Shown: positions 44,510-56,469 of the stretch, piece by piece
Numbering within the stretch: position 1 is the first letter of the stretch
Layout of the letters: each line of letters starts with the position of its first letter
Assembly: GCF_014898055.3 (NCBI RefSeq)
Contig: NW_023601543.1
Span: 59,357,566-59,421,565 of the forward strand
Origin: Talpa occidentalis
Lineage: Eukaryota; Chordata; Mammalia; Eulipotyphla; Talpidae
Length of the DNA: 64,000 nt
Direction of reading: 5' to 3'
Made by a program: the position numbers and the translations under genes
The notes under the pieces: model-generated
The model's database searches: none
What the model was told of the DNA's origin: nothing
Seen by the model: only the letters and a program-made list of their open reading frames with translations

Positions 44510-46350
44510 TATACCATTACAATATTACAGAATATCACTTTGGCTATATATTAATCATTATCAGTGAGTTTTATATTTTCCTGTTTATTTGCCATGTGAA
44601 TGTCCTTTCATTTCTATATGAAGAATGTCCTTTAGCATTGCTTATAAAGCAGGTCCAGTGATGGTGAATTCCCTCAACTTTTGTTTGTTCAGGGAAATCT
44701 TTATCTCCTTCATTAGTGAAGGACTGCTTTGCTGGTCATAGTATTTTTCATTGACATTCTTTCCTTTCAATATTTTGAATATATCTTTCCATTGTCTTCT
44801 GACCTGCAAAATTTCACTTGGAAAGACAATTTAAAAATATTATGGGGTTCCCATGTATATGATGAGTCATTTTTCTTTCACTGATTTCAAAATTCATTGT
44901 ATTTTGACAATTATACATTTTAGTGCAGCCCTTTTCAGGTTTAACTCTGTACTTAACAAATCTAAATATACATTTTCATCATCATCTTTGGCAAGTTTTC
45001 AGCCATTATTTCTTTAAATAGACTTTCTGTCTCTTTCTCTTCTTCTGGTCCCATAATGTGTATATATTATTTATGGTATTACATAAATCTTGTGGTAGGG
45101 TCATTGCTGGGTGGGGCTACAAGTTATGCTCTACAATTAGACTGGGTCACTGACTGGGGACACTGCCTGCAAAAGGTTGCAGAGTACATTCAGTAATTGA
45201 TCAAGGTCATAGTATGGGACATGCTGTGGGTTGAAGCTGTAGGCTGGGCTCTTTAAATGGGTAATGCTGTAAACTAGGTTCTAAGGTTGTCCACAGTCAC
45301 TGCTAAGGCTCCTTGGTCATGCAGGGCCAGCGTGATACTTCGCTGTTGGGGACAGGACTACCGGCTTTGTTCCCTGACCAAAGATGGGTATTGGATATGC
45401 TCTGAAACTGCCCAGATTCTTTTGTTTGGCTTTCTAATCAGGTGAGACTAGAAGCTATACCCAGCAGTTGGTGGGGTTTTGAATTGCTTTCCTGCTTGTA
45501 TAAAACTTCAGAGAAGTTTCCATTACCAGTACAGCCCATTGGATGAAGACCAAATCAGTAGGATGGCAGTTCCTACTGAACCCCCTAACCAGATGAGGCC
45601 ACTGATTCTGCTCTACATATGTGCAGAGACATTGGCTAGGTTCTTTGCTTTGGTGTTGCTGCAAATGTGGGTTTAAGATGGACTATGCTGCTCCCTGGGT
45701 TTATCTGTCTGTGGTTCCTGGTCAGATAAGTCTTCAGGCTATTTTCAGTAATAGAGGGGTTTTGAATTTGATTCCCTACCCAGGTGGGGTCACAGAATGA
45801 GCCCCACAGCTGGCACTGCTTGTTGATGAGGGACCTGAGCCAGACAGAACTGGTCAATGTGCTTCCCAGTCTTATATGTCCATCAGCACAGCTGTGCAGG
45901 TGAACAGAGCTATTGATTGGGATCTCAGTTTGCACAAAACTGGAAGGAAGAATGTGGTTTACCAAGATATGAGTACTGGTTGATTTAAGTCCTGCCTCCT
46001 TTATTCTTTTCTATTTGACTCTCTGTGGTCAAGCCTTGCAGATTTTGCCTAGTGGGTCTCTTGGAAGCACTCCACAGTGCTGGGGCACCTGAATGTCCAC
46101 TTTGGACTCTGTCTTACCTACTGGATAAAACATAGACATATAGGGGCTCCTCTTAGTGCAGTGCTTGTATGTGGGAGGGGTGACACAGTCAGAGTGTAGC
46201 AGCTCCTCTTACTATTCTCATGTAGTCCTTCTCGGGCTCGTGGTCCAGGGAGATACTTCAACCTAACCCTTGGGTTCTGAGGTTTTCACATTAGTGTCTT
46301 TCTATGGATACTTCTTAGCTGATCTTTTTATGAGAGGGCTAAATTCAGAA

Positions 46351-48180
46351 AAAACCTATGTTGCTGTCTTGATGACATTACATCCATTTTCCTTCCTAAT
46401 GAGAATATCCTGCTAACAATAATTTAACTACCCTAAATGTTTTGGCAGGGTATGAACAGAGTGAAAGCTTCAGTATCACCCAACATAGATTTCCAGAATC
46501 CATGGATCATTCTACTTGTGGTGGTAAATTTGTTGTTTCATTCACTGCTTTATGAGTGTCTTAAGCATACTTAGCATAAATCCATATTATATGTATGCAT
46601 ATGTGTATATATTTTTTAAAGGTTAAATTATATCTCTTAGTTACATCCCTTTTCATTCTCTTTCTTTGGAAGGAATTGGTATGTTTAATATATGTCTATA
46701 TCTATAGCTATATCTAGCTCTCTATCTACACCTATACTGTGGATCTACTGTGTAAAAGATGAAATGCAGTGGTTTCCAAAAGTAGAATATACTTTGAGAC
46801 AGTTGATGAATGATGCCCACCCATGATACATGGATTTTATTAATATCATGTTCCATGTGTCATCTTTTAATGGAAGGTCTAGATTGGGATCAACTGCAAG
46901 TTTGCTAATCTACAGATGTTGGAGCACTTTGGCCAGATTCCTCAACAGATTGTCGTATTTTCTCACAAGCCTGTACAGATATTCCCACAATGAAGCACTG
47001 CAAAACATGCCTTCTTATGCATGGAAGGGGATTATCTGCTTCTTTTAGTTGAGAGCAGTTATTTCAGAGAAAGGCCATAAACACATGGTCCTTTGTGTGC
47101 TAGCTAGTGTAGCACTTGGCCTGCGAAAAAACACTACTGAATTGGAGAAAGGAACCATACCTAATTAAAATGTTAAAATCCCAAGAGTTTGGTATAAAAG
47201 AGGAAGAAATCATGGATGCCATTTTCTTAAGACTAGCTTGAGAATGATTACCTGTCTTCTCTGCATGCCAGGTAATTATACACAAGTGGGGTAATATAAA
47301 CACATATATATTTTCCTGAAAGGTAAGCTGTTGTTACCAATGCCAAGGTAGAAAACAAAACTGCACTTGTTGCAGCAAATAAAGATATGTAGGTATTAAT
47401 AACAACACTAAAACCAGAGCTCAGCCAAAAAGCAGGTTGTAGGGATGACTTTACATAAGACCGGAAAAGGTTTATCATTAGTTTAGATTCAAGTTCTGCG
47501 CATAGTTTTTCAAAATTAGAAATAACATCTTTGCAGATTTAAATTTCAACTTGGCAATGAAGTCACCTCATTTTCATGCTGATTCACCAAGAACATGCCA
47601 AAGAAAGTACCAGTAAAAATGTTCATGAAATTTTTGATAAATAAAACAGAAAACAGAAAGATTGGTTTTTGAGGCTTTCCGGAATGATTTCTCTAAATTC
47701 TTATTGAATTTGGAAGATGAGTCTGCACTCCTTCTGGCTCTGAAGGTCAAGATAGACCAGCTATGACTTTTCCAGGAAATGAGTAATAGTAAGACCAAGG
47801 GACTCATTTCTGGAGGCCTAGAGGAACTTTTCATCCTGAACCTGTAGGTGGGGTTTTCCCCAACAAAGGGCTTCAGGGAGTTCCAGAGGCGTGTACAGAC
47901 TTGAAATGGGAATAGACAACCTACTACACCTTGTCCTGGAGATTCTGCCAACTCTCTTAACTCTCTTGAATTAACATGACATAGAATTCTTCCCCATTAG
48001 AAAATATGGAAGAAGACTGCTGACAAATGTCACTGTTTATTAAAATTCACACCCAAGCTATAGGCATGGAAAACTCAAAAGAATCAATGTTGGGAGACAA
48101 TCACAATTCTTTAGAAATTTGTGTTGCCTTAGGAGAGAATTAATAGTTTTAGTGTTAAAATATAGTTAAGAGGCTTCATT
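46351..48180. other. Unassigned sequence, about 1.8 kb
   Basis: Contains a short TATATC/TATAGC-rich patch at about 46690-46735. Minus-strand frames at 47248-47478 and 47574-47951 have no family motifs. No repeat named. Confidence 0.4.
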
Positions 48181-48184
48181 TCTT

Positions 48185-48300
48185 TCAGTCATTCATTGAA
48201 CAAAAGTGTACTGTACACTTAGTATACACCAGCATAATGTTAGGAGATACTGTGTTAGAAGACACAGTCCCTGCCTATGAAGATTTTTGTAATTCAGTGA
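48185..48300 (+). mobile_element. Possible L2/MIR-type fragment
   Basis: TCATTCATTGAACAAAAGTG, CACCAGCATAATGTTAGG and GACACAGTCCCTGCCTATGA look like a very old interspersed repeat. Too short to place firmly. Confidence 0.4.
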
Positions 48301-49460
48301 AGAGATAAGTGAAACAGTAATCATAATATAGTGCTGAAAAGACCAAGGGAAATGTGTATTCACTCAGTATGCCACTGGTAGCTAGGAAAACTTACCAGAA
48401 GCTGGGGGCCCGATTCCTGGAGTCCTGAATAATGAGTAGTAATTAATGAGCAACTGTGTATGTGCATGCATGTGTTCATGGGTGTTTGTGTACACACAAA
48501 TACACACACATGCACACATACTTTCTCTCCTATAGCATCCTGAACTTCATAGATCTCCCACCTTCTAAAGCTTATTACACAGCAATATGAATGTGTAGGA
48601 AAATAATGAAGCAGGTAAGCTTTCCTCAGTATTGTCTTTCCTCTCTATGGTGACCCTAACTTCTCTTCTCCCTTCCCCACCTTGTTTTCAAGAAGGTGTG
48701 GGTCAATTAAACTCTTCTTAGTGGCTATTTCATTACTTAACTCTCATGGGGATGTTCACATTGCAGGAAATGTCAGTGTTTTCATTCAAAAATTTGAATC
48801 TGTAATGGAATGTATTTGGAAATTAGGTGGAAGAGGAGATGGAAACTTCCTGAGGTCCTTGGGTTCACCCTAGCAGGTAAACACCTCTTCTGCCCATTCT
48901 ACACTTACAACACTTAGGGGTAAAATAGAAGCCTATGCCACATACCTTCAGCCATAGGTCAAATTCCATTAAGGTGAATTCCAAGAACTGCTCACATTCT
49001 TTTGTTCTATTAGAATGTATCTTGTATTTGGTGTTAGGCAAACTGAGTAAACTTATTGCTAGTTTACATAGTGGATGTAATGGGGCAGATGATCTAAAAA
49101 CTGTGAATTTTATGAATTTGATACCTATTTAATTCTATCTGTGACCTGGGAATCAGATTAATAAAATTAACAATGCTTCACTCTGTTTGTTTTTTTTTTT
49201 CAAGTATGTTTTATTTCTATTAGACACAACAATATTATAAGACATCACATAATGAGTATATAAAATATGAAGTATCTCCTGCCACCCCTGCTTTCTCTTC
49301 CCAAAGTGAAACACTTCCAATATTTTCTTATAAGTCCTCCCATATAATTTTTATCCATGTAGCTTAGAAGCGTTCCATTAAACAGACATAATGAATGACA
49401 TATTTTGTATTTTGATATATTTAACATACTATTTTTAGTGTCTTGATTGTTAAAAATTTG
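48301..49460. other. Unassigned sequence
   Basis: An ACAC/GCAC-rich patch lies at about 48490-48520 and a T run at 49190-49200. No gene recognised. Confidence 0.35.
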
Positions 49461-49479
49461 TTTTAAAAATCATTTTCTT

Positions 49480-49744
49480 GGGCCTCCCTGGTGGCGCAGG
49501 CGCTTGAGCACCTCACTGTGAAGCTGTCCGCAGCCTCTGCAGCGTGGGTTCAATCCCGGCCAGCTGGCAAGAATCCCACATGGCGCGGCAGACCTCTCCT
49601 GTCTCACCCGTTGCTCCCCTCAGCAGTGTATTTCATCAGTTTGCCAGTTCTGTTCCCCACTCTGTCTCTGGTGAATCCTCTCACCACAACCCCCACGCAT
49701 CTGGCTTGTACCCCGGTTCTTGTATAAATAAATATATCTTTAAA
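49480..49744 (+). mobile_element. tRNA-derived SINE, subfamily C
   Basis: TSD AAAATCATTTTCTT (49466-49479, 49745-49758). Head GGGCCTCCCTGGTGGCGCAG then GCGCTTGAGCACCTCACTGT. The right TSD copy is at the same time the left flank of the next insertion. Confidence 0.95.
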
Positions 49745-49758
49745 AAAATCATTTTCTT

Positions 49759-49911
49759 ATGAATAACTATAAGAAAGTGAAAATCAAAATCAACAAACAA
49801 CTATGAACCAGAGACACTCTATGGGTGGTGGGGGGCGGGGAGGGGAGGGATTGGGGTCAAAATAAGGGGATTGCAATTGTATGGGGAATATAAAAATAAA
49901 ATTTATTTAAA
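49759..49911 (+). mobile_element. Very short young L1 3' end
   Basis: About 150 bp of L1 3' UTR: CAAAATCAACAAACAACTAT, then a G-rich stretch, GTATGGGGAATATAAAAATA and an A tail. It is flanked by the same TSD AAAATCATTTTCTT (49745-49758, 49912-49925). Confidence 0.92.
49823..49849 (+). other. G-tract, possible G-quadruplex, in L1 3' UTR
   Basis: Five or more runs of three or more G within 27 bp (ATGGGTGGTGGGGGGCGGGG is the start). The C-rich complement appears in the antisense L1 ends at about 1981, 41250 and 60640. G-rich 3' UTRs are a known feature of mammalian L1. Confidence 0.7.
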
Positions 49912-49925
49912 AAAATCATTTTCTT

Positions 49926-51515
49926 GACATACACATAAGCAGCATAATATTCTTGGATCATTTAAATAAATGAGAAATTTTGAAACTTTTTACTTTTACT
50001 CACAGTTGAGTTCTTTCAAAACACACATAAATCTCAAATATATTTGTACTAAATTAAAAGTGAGCAAATTAATGACAGGAATCTATTTTTAATCTGTATT
50101 CAGAAAGGGGCACAAAAATCAGGTGGTTTGTATTCAGTACTTCATGAAGTTTATTAATGTATTCATACTGTTTTATAAAATACATAGTTTCAAAAATTTC
50201 CATCAGTGTGCTGCCTTGAAGCTGTGACGATTTGAGATATTAGTAACTTCCTGGCAAGATGCTTTTTTGAAAGAACCACCCAACTCTATTCTGTGTCTTA
50301 TGAATGACAAATTAGATAATATTGGGGAAACATTACAGCATAGTTAACAACAATTATCAGATAAGATCTGTGTAATTTTTGTTTTGTTGATTTCTAGGGA
50401 GAAGCATCCCAGGGAAGTGACTGTTTAACTTCCTGAAATGCCTTTTAACAACCCGTTTTTAGACATGCAGAAAGGCTAGACTCAGAGGAGTTCATTGTTG
50501 CTAAATGCTAAACCCTAACTCAGCCAGACCTCCTGCTGTCTAAATTGATCCCATTAACCAGATAGTTGCTAGGTTTCTACTTCAACCTGAAATTGACTCA
50601 TCCAGAGACCATCTCATTTTGAGATGAAAATCCCAAGCCCTGCATAAAGTCCTTATATCGGCAGTGGGGTATGTATGTCCGAGAAAATGATGTAAAACAG
50701 CTTGTTCTCGTGAGCAGTGGTTTATTGTTTTGCCTTTCAAACTGCATATAGATGACAAGGAACACAGTGGATGCAATATCAGTGCTCTTGGGCTGTTGGC
50801 TGGGGAGATGGGGGTTTTCCAGAAACTATGCATCCTCTAGAAGGCATCCAGATGGATAGAAATTTAGGAACTTCTCCTTCCAGCATCAAGAGGCAGATGA
50901 ACAGCGTTACAGCGTTTGCTGAAACATGTGACACAAGAGCAGCACTTGAACATTATGTGAAAAGAGCTGCCTTTGTTTTGTTCCCAGTATAGTTTAAGGG
51001 GGAAAGCTCTACAAAATATCAAGATTAGACCTGTGTAAGTATCGAGCAGCTAGAGCTGCAAATCTTATATCTGATGGATATAGAAAATGAGAGTGGAGGT
51101 GAAGAAGAGAATGGATTAAAGGAGGCCTAAGGAAAGGTGTTTAAATTTTTGTGGGGCTGGGAATGTATCGAAGTCAAAGTGACCGAAAATTTAGCATATT
51201 AAAGTAGATCGGCTCTAGGAAAATTAGCAGCCAAATCAATGGATAGGGAAAACTGCAACAGCAACAACAAAAATAAAAGTGAGGGATTTGTTTACAGCTT
51301 TTTTTAAGATAGGGGAATTCACCCTGGGGTGGCTTGCGTAAGCCTGCCACACAACAGAAGTAACAGTGTTGGAAAGCAAAATGACAAAATGGAAAGGATC
51401 ATGGAAAGAAACCCAGATTCTGAGTGCTTCATAATTAAATCGGCGTATGCCAATGCTGACGAAAATCTGCACCCATTGTAGGCTAGACAGTCGCATAGGT
51501 GGCCTCCAACGAAGC
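49926..51515. other. Unassigned unique sequence, about 1.6 kb
   Basis: No repeat family or coding exon recognised. Frames at 50582-50992 and 51236-51598 lie on opposite strands and have no motifs. GC content is somewhat higher than in the AT-rich surroundings. Confidence 0.4.
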
Positions 51516-51519
51516 ACAC

Positions 51520-51935
51520 CTCCCTGGTGTAGTTCCCTAGAGAATTGATTCAGGCTTGGCCGTCTTACTGGCTTTGGCCAATGAACAGGAGCAAGCAAGA
51601 TGATACAGAGGTTTCACAAATTCTTTGCAGTGAGACTTGCCCGTTTAGAATACTGCTTCTTTGGAGCGTTGTTGTAAAGACACTTGAGCTAGATAGACTG
51701 TGGAATGAGGCGAGGACATCTGGGGAGAGACCCTGGAAGGTGATAGGCCACTTTACATGTTTTTGCCCCATCCAAACTCCCAGATGAATGCAGATACTTG
51801 AGTCACCTCAGCTACACTATGAGCAAAAGAACCTCCAGGTGCTGTCAGTGAACCCATAGAATCATGAAAATAATAAATTGTGTTTTGAGACAGTAAGGTC
51901 CAGTTGTAGATCACACAGCATTAGATTATTGAAAC
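51520..51935 (+). mobile_element. MLT1-like MaLR LTR, diverged
   Basis: TTGGCCAATGAACAGGAGCA, then a long diverged middle, and the end AATAATAAATTGTGTTTTGA then GATCACACAGCATTAGATTA follow MLT1 order. Confidence 0.55.
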
Positions 51936-51944
51936 ACAGTTTTG

Positions 51945-52110
51945 GAAATGTCCTTATTGATCGAAAAGGAAGCTGGGGCATAAAGTGACCGAGGGATTTG
52001 CCCAAAGTCCTACAATGAGTTATTGTTGGCAGAACGGGGTCTAGAACTAGAGCTCAGAGCTCTTGTCTGGCTCAGAGCCAATTCTCGGTACTGAAGCACT
52101 TTAGGAGGAA
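51945..52110 (+). mobile_element. MIR
   Basis: AAAAGGAAGCTGGGGCATAA, GAGGGATTTGCCCAAAGTCC and GGTCTAGAACTAGAGCTCAG follow the 3' half of MIR. Confidence 0.7.
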
Positions 52111-52169
52111 AAAATTGTGAGCTGGCGAGATGTGAGTTCGATCTCAGTAAAGGAAATTAGATCACTATG

Positions 52170-52299
52170 TAAGATGTCTAGCTCCTGTTTGAACAAGGGA
52201 ATTGGACCACTGCCTGGGTCGCTCAGCTTCTGAGTGAGCAGGGGAATGAAATGTTGGGTAAAGACATCCAAAAGTCCTGTTTGAACAAGTGGATTGGTG
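52170..52299 (+). repeat. Tandem-like U3 repeat
   Basis: TCCTGTTTGAACAAGGGAAT (52176) recurs as TCCTGTTTGAACAAGTGGAT (about 52280), just over 100 bp apart. One copy lies inside the LTR and one before its proposed start, so either the LTR begins earlier or two LTR pieces adjoin. Confidence 0.6.
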
Positions 52300-52685
52300 T
52301 CCCCTACTCTAACATGCTACCCAAACAAATGGACTCCCAGACTAACCAAGGCTGTCATACTAAAACAAAATAATCAAACCCTGATTAATAATTCTACAAT
52401 TCCTGGAGGGGGGATGGCTGAGAGCCCAGCATGCCAGGACACAGCCCAACCCAGAAAAAAATATGATTCAGCACCCCTCTTACCACCATGTGACTCTGTC
52501 TCTTTAAAACTTTTCCCCTTGTCTATCTTGGGGGGCCAAGCCAAAACTCTCCATCTCAGCGCTGGCTTCCCTCATGCATGAGCTTCTAATTAAAAAGTCC
52601 AGCCTGATTTACCTGAAACTCTGGTGAATTCTTTCTCCTAGAGGGTCTCTGGACTCACATATTTTGGGAGTCTTCTTCCCCAACA
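52252..52685 (+). mobile_element. ERV-like LTR (probable solo or truncated)
   Basis: It begins TGTTGGGTAA and ends TTCCCCAACA, a near-perfect inverted pair with the TG...CA ends of an LTR. A TTTAAAA box (about 52503), an ATTAAA signal (52589-52594) and a U5-like end follow in order. No 4-6 bp TSD matches (GAAA on the left, TGAC on the right). No gag, pol or env remnant adjoins it. Confidence 0.65.
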
Positions 52686-52699
52686 TGACCCAAAATACT

Positions 52700-52880
52700 G
52701 TTATTAATACCAACATTTACGGAAGAATCTCTGTGTTCCAAGCACTATGTGAAGCATTTTATATCCACTGAGGCCGGTGCTATCATTATCTCCACTTATT
52801 TTACAAGCCAGAAAACAAGTTAGACAATAACATGTGTGAAGCCACACTGCAGGTAAATAAATGATAGATAGAGTTGAGCT
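52700..52880 (+). mobile_element. MIR
   Basis: AGCACTATGTGAAGCATTTT, CTCCACTTATTTTACAAGCC and GTGTGAAGCCACACTGCAGG follow MIR. Confidence 0.65.
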
Positions 52881-52894
52881 TCTGACCCAAAATG

Positions 52895-53580
52895 CTGACT
52901 TGAGGAAATTTTGTCTTGCACACTGTACTATAAAAATGATGAAATGTAGGCTAATTACAAATAAAATGAATACCCTCACACCAACTGATTTAATTCATAT
53001 CTCTTTTCTTGATCACTCATTTGAATTGAAGAATTTATTCCTAGTTACTGTTTGTAGGAGATTATATTAACTGGCCCTTGGTCTAGTTCAGAAGGTGTGT
53101 GTGGATGTGGTCTGCCACTTTGGGAGTTTGTAAAAACAACATTAACACCTTGTCACTATTTAAATGTTTGGCAAATTATTTTTTCCTGTAAGTTCACACA
53201 TAACTTAAGCCCATGGCTTTTGCAATAAAAGTACACATATGGTATTTTCTCAGTAACACTTGAATGATTGATATGCTGTTCAGCAAGAACTGCTTGCTTC
53301 ATAAGGAACCTTAAAATGCATATCTTTTATGTTTGAAAAAAATGTTTTTGGCCAATGATGTAAATCATTCAAGTATACCTCTTCTATTATGCCTTCCTCA
53401 ACAAATCCCAATTCTTAATTCACTCACTCTTTTATTCATTCTCTTTATTAAGGCATACTAAATACTACTGTAAACTAGACAAAAAGGCACACAAATTAAG
53501 AAAATAGAGCCCTACCTTGAGAAGCTCAAACAAAGGCAATGTAAGTTAAATCCTATAAGAAAGGGATGTGTTAAGTCCTC
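52895..53580. other. Unassigned sequence
   Basis: No gene or repeat recognised. Confidence 0.35.
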
Positions 53581-53584
53581 TTCA

Positions 53585-54070
53585 TCATTCATTAAGCCAG
53601 TTTTCATTAAGTGCTGACATTGTGCCAGCTTGAGAGTTAGGTGCTAGGTAAACCAACCAGACATCAATCCTACCTTCAAGATCCCACAGATCAGCAGGGG
53701 AAGCAATTGATAATCTAGTAACACACTGAGAAAAGTTCTCTAAACAAAATGAGGAGGATGCTGTCATATGAGAATGATCTGAGGATGGAGAGCTGGAGAG
53801 GCAGGTATTTGCTAAGAAATGAACCTCAGGGAAGGTCTCTGACATGGTAGCATTTAAACAGTCAGGCCTGTGTAGAAGGGTGAGAGAGGAGATGTATTTC
53901 AGAGAAAGTTAAAAGTACGAAGGTGCTGAAGTGGGACAGACTTGGTGCAAGTGTGACTGGAACACAGTGAGCTTAGGGGCTGGGTATTATCAGGAGATGA
54001 GGAAGGCAGGGGCCAGATCACATAGGCTTTGAAAACCATGGCAAGGCTGTTGATGTAGTGTGGAGATCAA
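53585..54070. repeat. Ancient interspersed repeats, families not named
   Basis: CATTAAGTGCTGACATTGTG with CTACCTTCAAGATCCCACAG, then CAGGGGCCAGATCACATAGG with CTTTGAAAACCATGGCAAGG, are combinations common in old mammalian repeats (L2-like first part). I cannot name the second family. Confidence 0.45.
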
Positions 54071-54955
54071 GGACCCTAAATTCATGTTGTTTGGTTCAAT
54101 TTCTCACCCCAAACATTTAGTGGATGTTTCATGGTGGATAAATGAGTTAACCTTTCTGTCCTCACCTTGCTCATGAAAAATTTAGAATAAGAATACTTGT
54201 TGTTATGAAGATTTAATGATTCAATAGATATCAGGGCTTAGAAATGTTCTTAATGTTAAACATCCTATCTGTGTCAACAGTAAAGCAAGGAAGAGGCATA
54301 ATCCAATTTACATTTTGCAAAGATCACAATTTCTGCAGTGTGAAGTTGGAAAGAAGAGGCGGGAAAAGATAGACCAGACTTTGTTTTTTTATCTAAATTG
54401 GAGATTGTGGGTTTTGGTCCCCTAACTTCCAAACTCTTGTATAAAGCCATATAGCCTTTCCAGCCATCTGAGCTCACTTGATAGGTAACCGAAGGCAGAT
54501 TGGCCTAATATGGTCACCAATGGAGCTTGGTTGGAGGTAGCATAAGCCAGACTCCTATCCACTAGGACACTTTGTGAAAACAAAAAGATCTCTGCGCTAC
54601 TAATCAGATAGACAGATCAGCTATCTCAAATCAGAGTGGTTCAGCAGCAGATTGAGATTCTTACAAACTGAGAGAATTTGGTAGAAACCAATTTAGCTCA
54701 ACAAGAATTTCTGAGTGTCTATTATATGTATGCCAGGAGAACTGATGGGTAAACGGTGGCATAATGGGGTCTGGAAGTCCCCTGGTGTTCAAGAAAATCA
54801 TTATTCAGGTAGGTGACAGGAGATTGTTCTGAGGGTGCTGACACCATGGATGAAAAGTCAAAGCAGAGGCTCAACTCCTAACACCTGTGGTGACTCAATC
54901 TAGCCCATGGTAAGTTGTGACTTTCTTAGGAGTTGATTAGTTATCTCAGTTATAT
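54071..54955. other. Unassigned sequence
   Basis: No gene or repeat recognised. Confidence 0.35.
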
Positions 54956-54959
54956 TTTT

Positions 54960-55760
54960 AATAATTATGGCCTTTTTGAAATACAATTCACATATCATGA
55001 AGTTCAGCACTTTAAAGTGTACAGTTCAGTGACTTTTTCTATGAAATCATAGGACGTGTGTGGTCTTTTGTGTCTGGCTTCTTTCACTTCTATGGCTAAA
55101 TATTGATTGTATGGCTATGTCACATTTTGTTGATCTATTCTTCACTTGACAGACATTCAGGGTTTTTTTCCCCCATCTTTGGCTTTATGAATAATATTGT
55201 TATCAACATTCGTGTACAAGTTTTTGTGAGAACATAAGCTTTCAATTCTCTTGAGTATACACCTCAGAGTGGAATGTCTGTGTTATATGGTAACTGTGTG
55301 TTTAATTATCTGAGGAACAACCGAGCTGTTTTTCAAAGGGGCTACATCATTTTACATCGCCACCAGCCATGTGTTAGGGTTCCAATTGCTGTATATCTTT
55401 ACCAACTCTTGTTATTGTCAGTCATTTTTATTATAGCCATCCTAGTGAGTGTGAAGTGATATCTCACTGTGGTTTTGATTTGCATTCCCCTGATGACTAA
55501 TAATAAGTGTGTTCTTACTGGTCATTTGTATATCTTCTTTGGAGAAATGTTTATTCACATCCTTTGTCCATGTTTTAATTTGTCTTTTTATTGTTGTGAT
55601 CCAAGTGTTCTTTATTTACTCTGGGTACAAGTCCCTATCAGCTATTTACAAATATTTTCTCCCCTTATGAGAGCTGTCTTTTTCTTTTATTGGTAGTGTC
55701 TGTTGAAGCACAAACTTTTTAATTTTAATGAAGTCCACTTAGTATATTTCTTCTTTCACT
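54960..55760 (-). mobile_element. Old L1M 3' end, antisense
   Basis: It starts GAAATACAATTCACATATCA with TTAAAGTGTACAGTTCAGTG (3' UTR) and goes on through ORF2 C-terminal sequence to AGCACAAACTTTTTAATTTT. All frames are broken. Confidence 0.8.
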
Positions 55761-55799
55761 GGTTATGTTTTTTGGTGGGACATACAAGAAAATTTTGCT

Positions 55800-56030
55800 G
55801 AACTCAACAAAACCACAACAAGAAATAATTCCACACCCACTGGAGTGGCTGTAATAAAGAAAGGACAAGAATAAACATTGGTGAAGATGTGGAGACTTTG
55901 GAACCCTCAAATACTGCTGGAAGAAATGGAAAATTGTTCACTTGCTTTAGAAAAATATCTTGCAGATTCTTAAAAGGGCAAACATAGAATTACTGTAGAT
56001 TCCAACAATTCCACTCCATTTTTTAGAATT
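55800..56030 (+). mobile_element. Old L1 ORF2 fragment, sense
   Basis: GAGTGGCTGTAATAAAGAAA, TGGTGAAGATGTGGAGACTT and AATTCCACTCC follow the ORF2 C-terminus in the plus direction. Because it covers part of the same L1 interval as the antisense piece before it, it is a second element and not a 5' inversion of the first. Confidence 0.75.
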
Positions 56031-56059
56031 CATTTTCTTTAATAAATATGTATAGAATA

Positions 56060-56235
56060 TCAGATATTCTTCCACATACTTTATGTCATTTTCCATAACA
56101 ATTCTATAAGTTAGGGACTTTCATCATCTCCATATTATGTATGAGAAAATTGAGATGCAGAGAGGTTATGTAACTTGTTCAAGGTCGCAGGTATCGGATT
56201 CCAGAGTCCATACTTTTAACCATACTACTGTCCCA
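56060..56235 (+). mobile_element. MIR
   Basis: CAATTCTATAAGTTAGGGAC, GAGAAAATTGAGATGCAGAG and TAACTTGTTCAAGGTCGCAG follow MIR. Confidence 0.75.
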
Positions 56236-56299
56236 TATAAACGTAAACATTGAAAACATTTATGTAATAAAAATCCCTATAAACAAGGAACACTTTTCT

Positions 56300-56465
56300 T
56301 GAAAGACTATGTATTCGACACTTTCTAAGATTGTTGCAAAAACACTTTAAGGTAGATTCTATTCCATTTTGCAGAGGTCCAGAGAAGTTAAACACTGTTC
56401 AAATCACACAGCTAGTAAGTGTCAGAGCTGGAATATGAACAGTCTGATTATGGTGTCCGTAATTT
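56300..56465 (+). mobile_element. MIR
   Basis: AGGTAGATTCTATTCCATTT, CCAGAGAAGTTAAACACTG and ACAGCTAGTAAGTGTCAGAG follow MIR. It lies close behind another MIR in the same orientation. Confidence 0.75.
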
Positions 56466-56469
56466 TGAC

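Larger units (their letters stand above)
37570..46350 (-). mobile_element. Nearly full-length old L1M, antisense, with nested insertions
   Basis: Antisense L1 runs from the 3' UTR (TTATTGAGATATAATTGACT at about 37587) through ORF2 (38000-43700) and ORF1 (about 43700-45060) to a 5' UTR-like part (45060-46350). Inside it lie an L1 3' end (about 40665-41015), a 5'-inverted young L1 (41207-42428) and SINEs at 42446, 42953 and 44245. Subtracting these leaves roughly 6.3-6.5 kb, about a full L1. All frames are broken. Confidence 0.8.

Noticed and set aside
37570..46350. Many reading frames of 70-140 codons on both strands
   Set aside because: They fall in L1 sequence. Minus-strand frames are broken L1 ORFs and plus-strand frames are their shadows.
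54960..56030. Antisense then sense L1, considered as a second 5' inversion
   Set aside because: The two parts cover overlapping L1 intervals, so they are separate elements.
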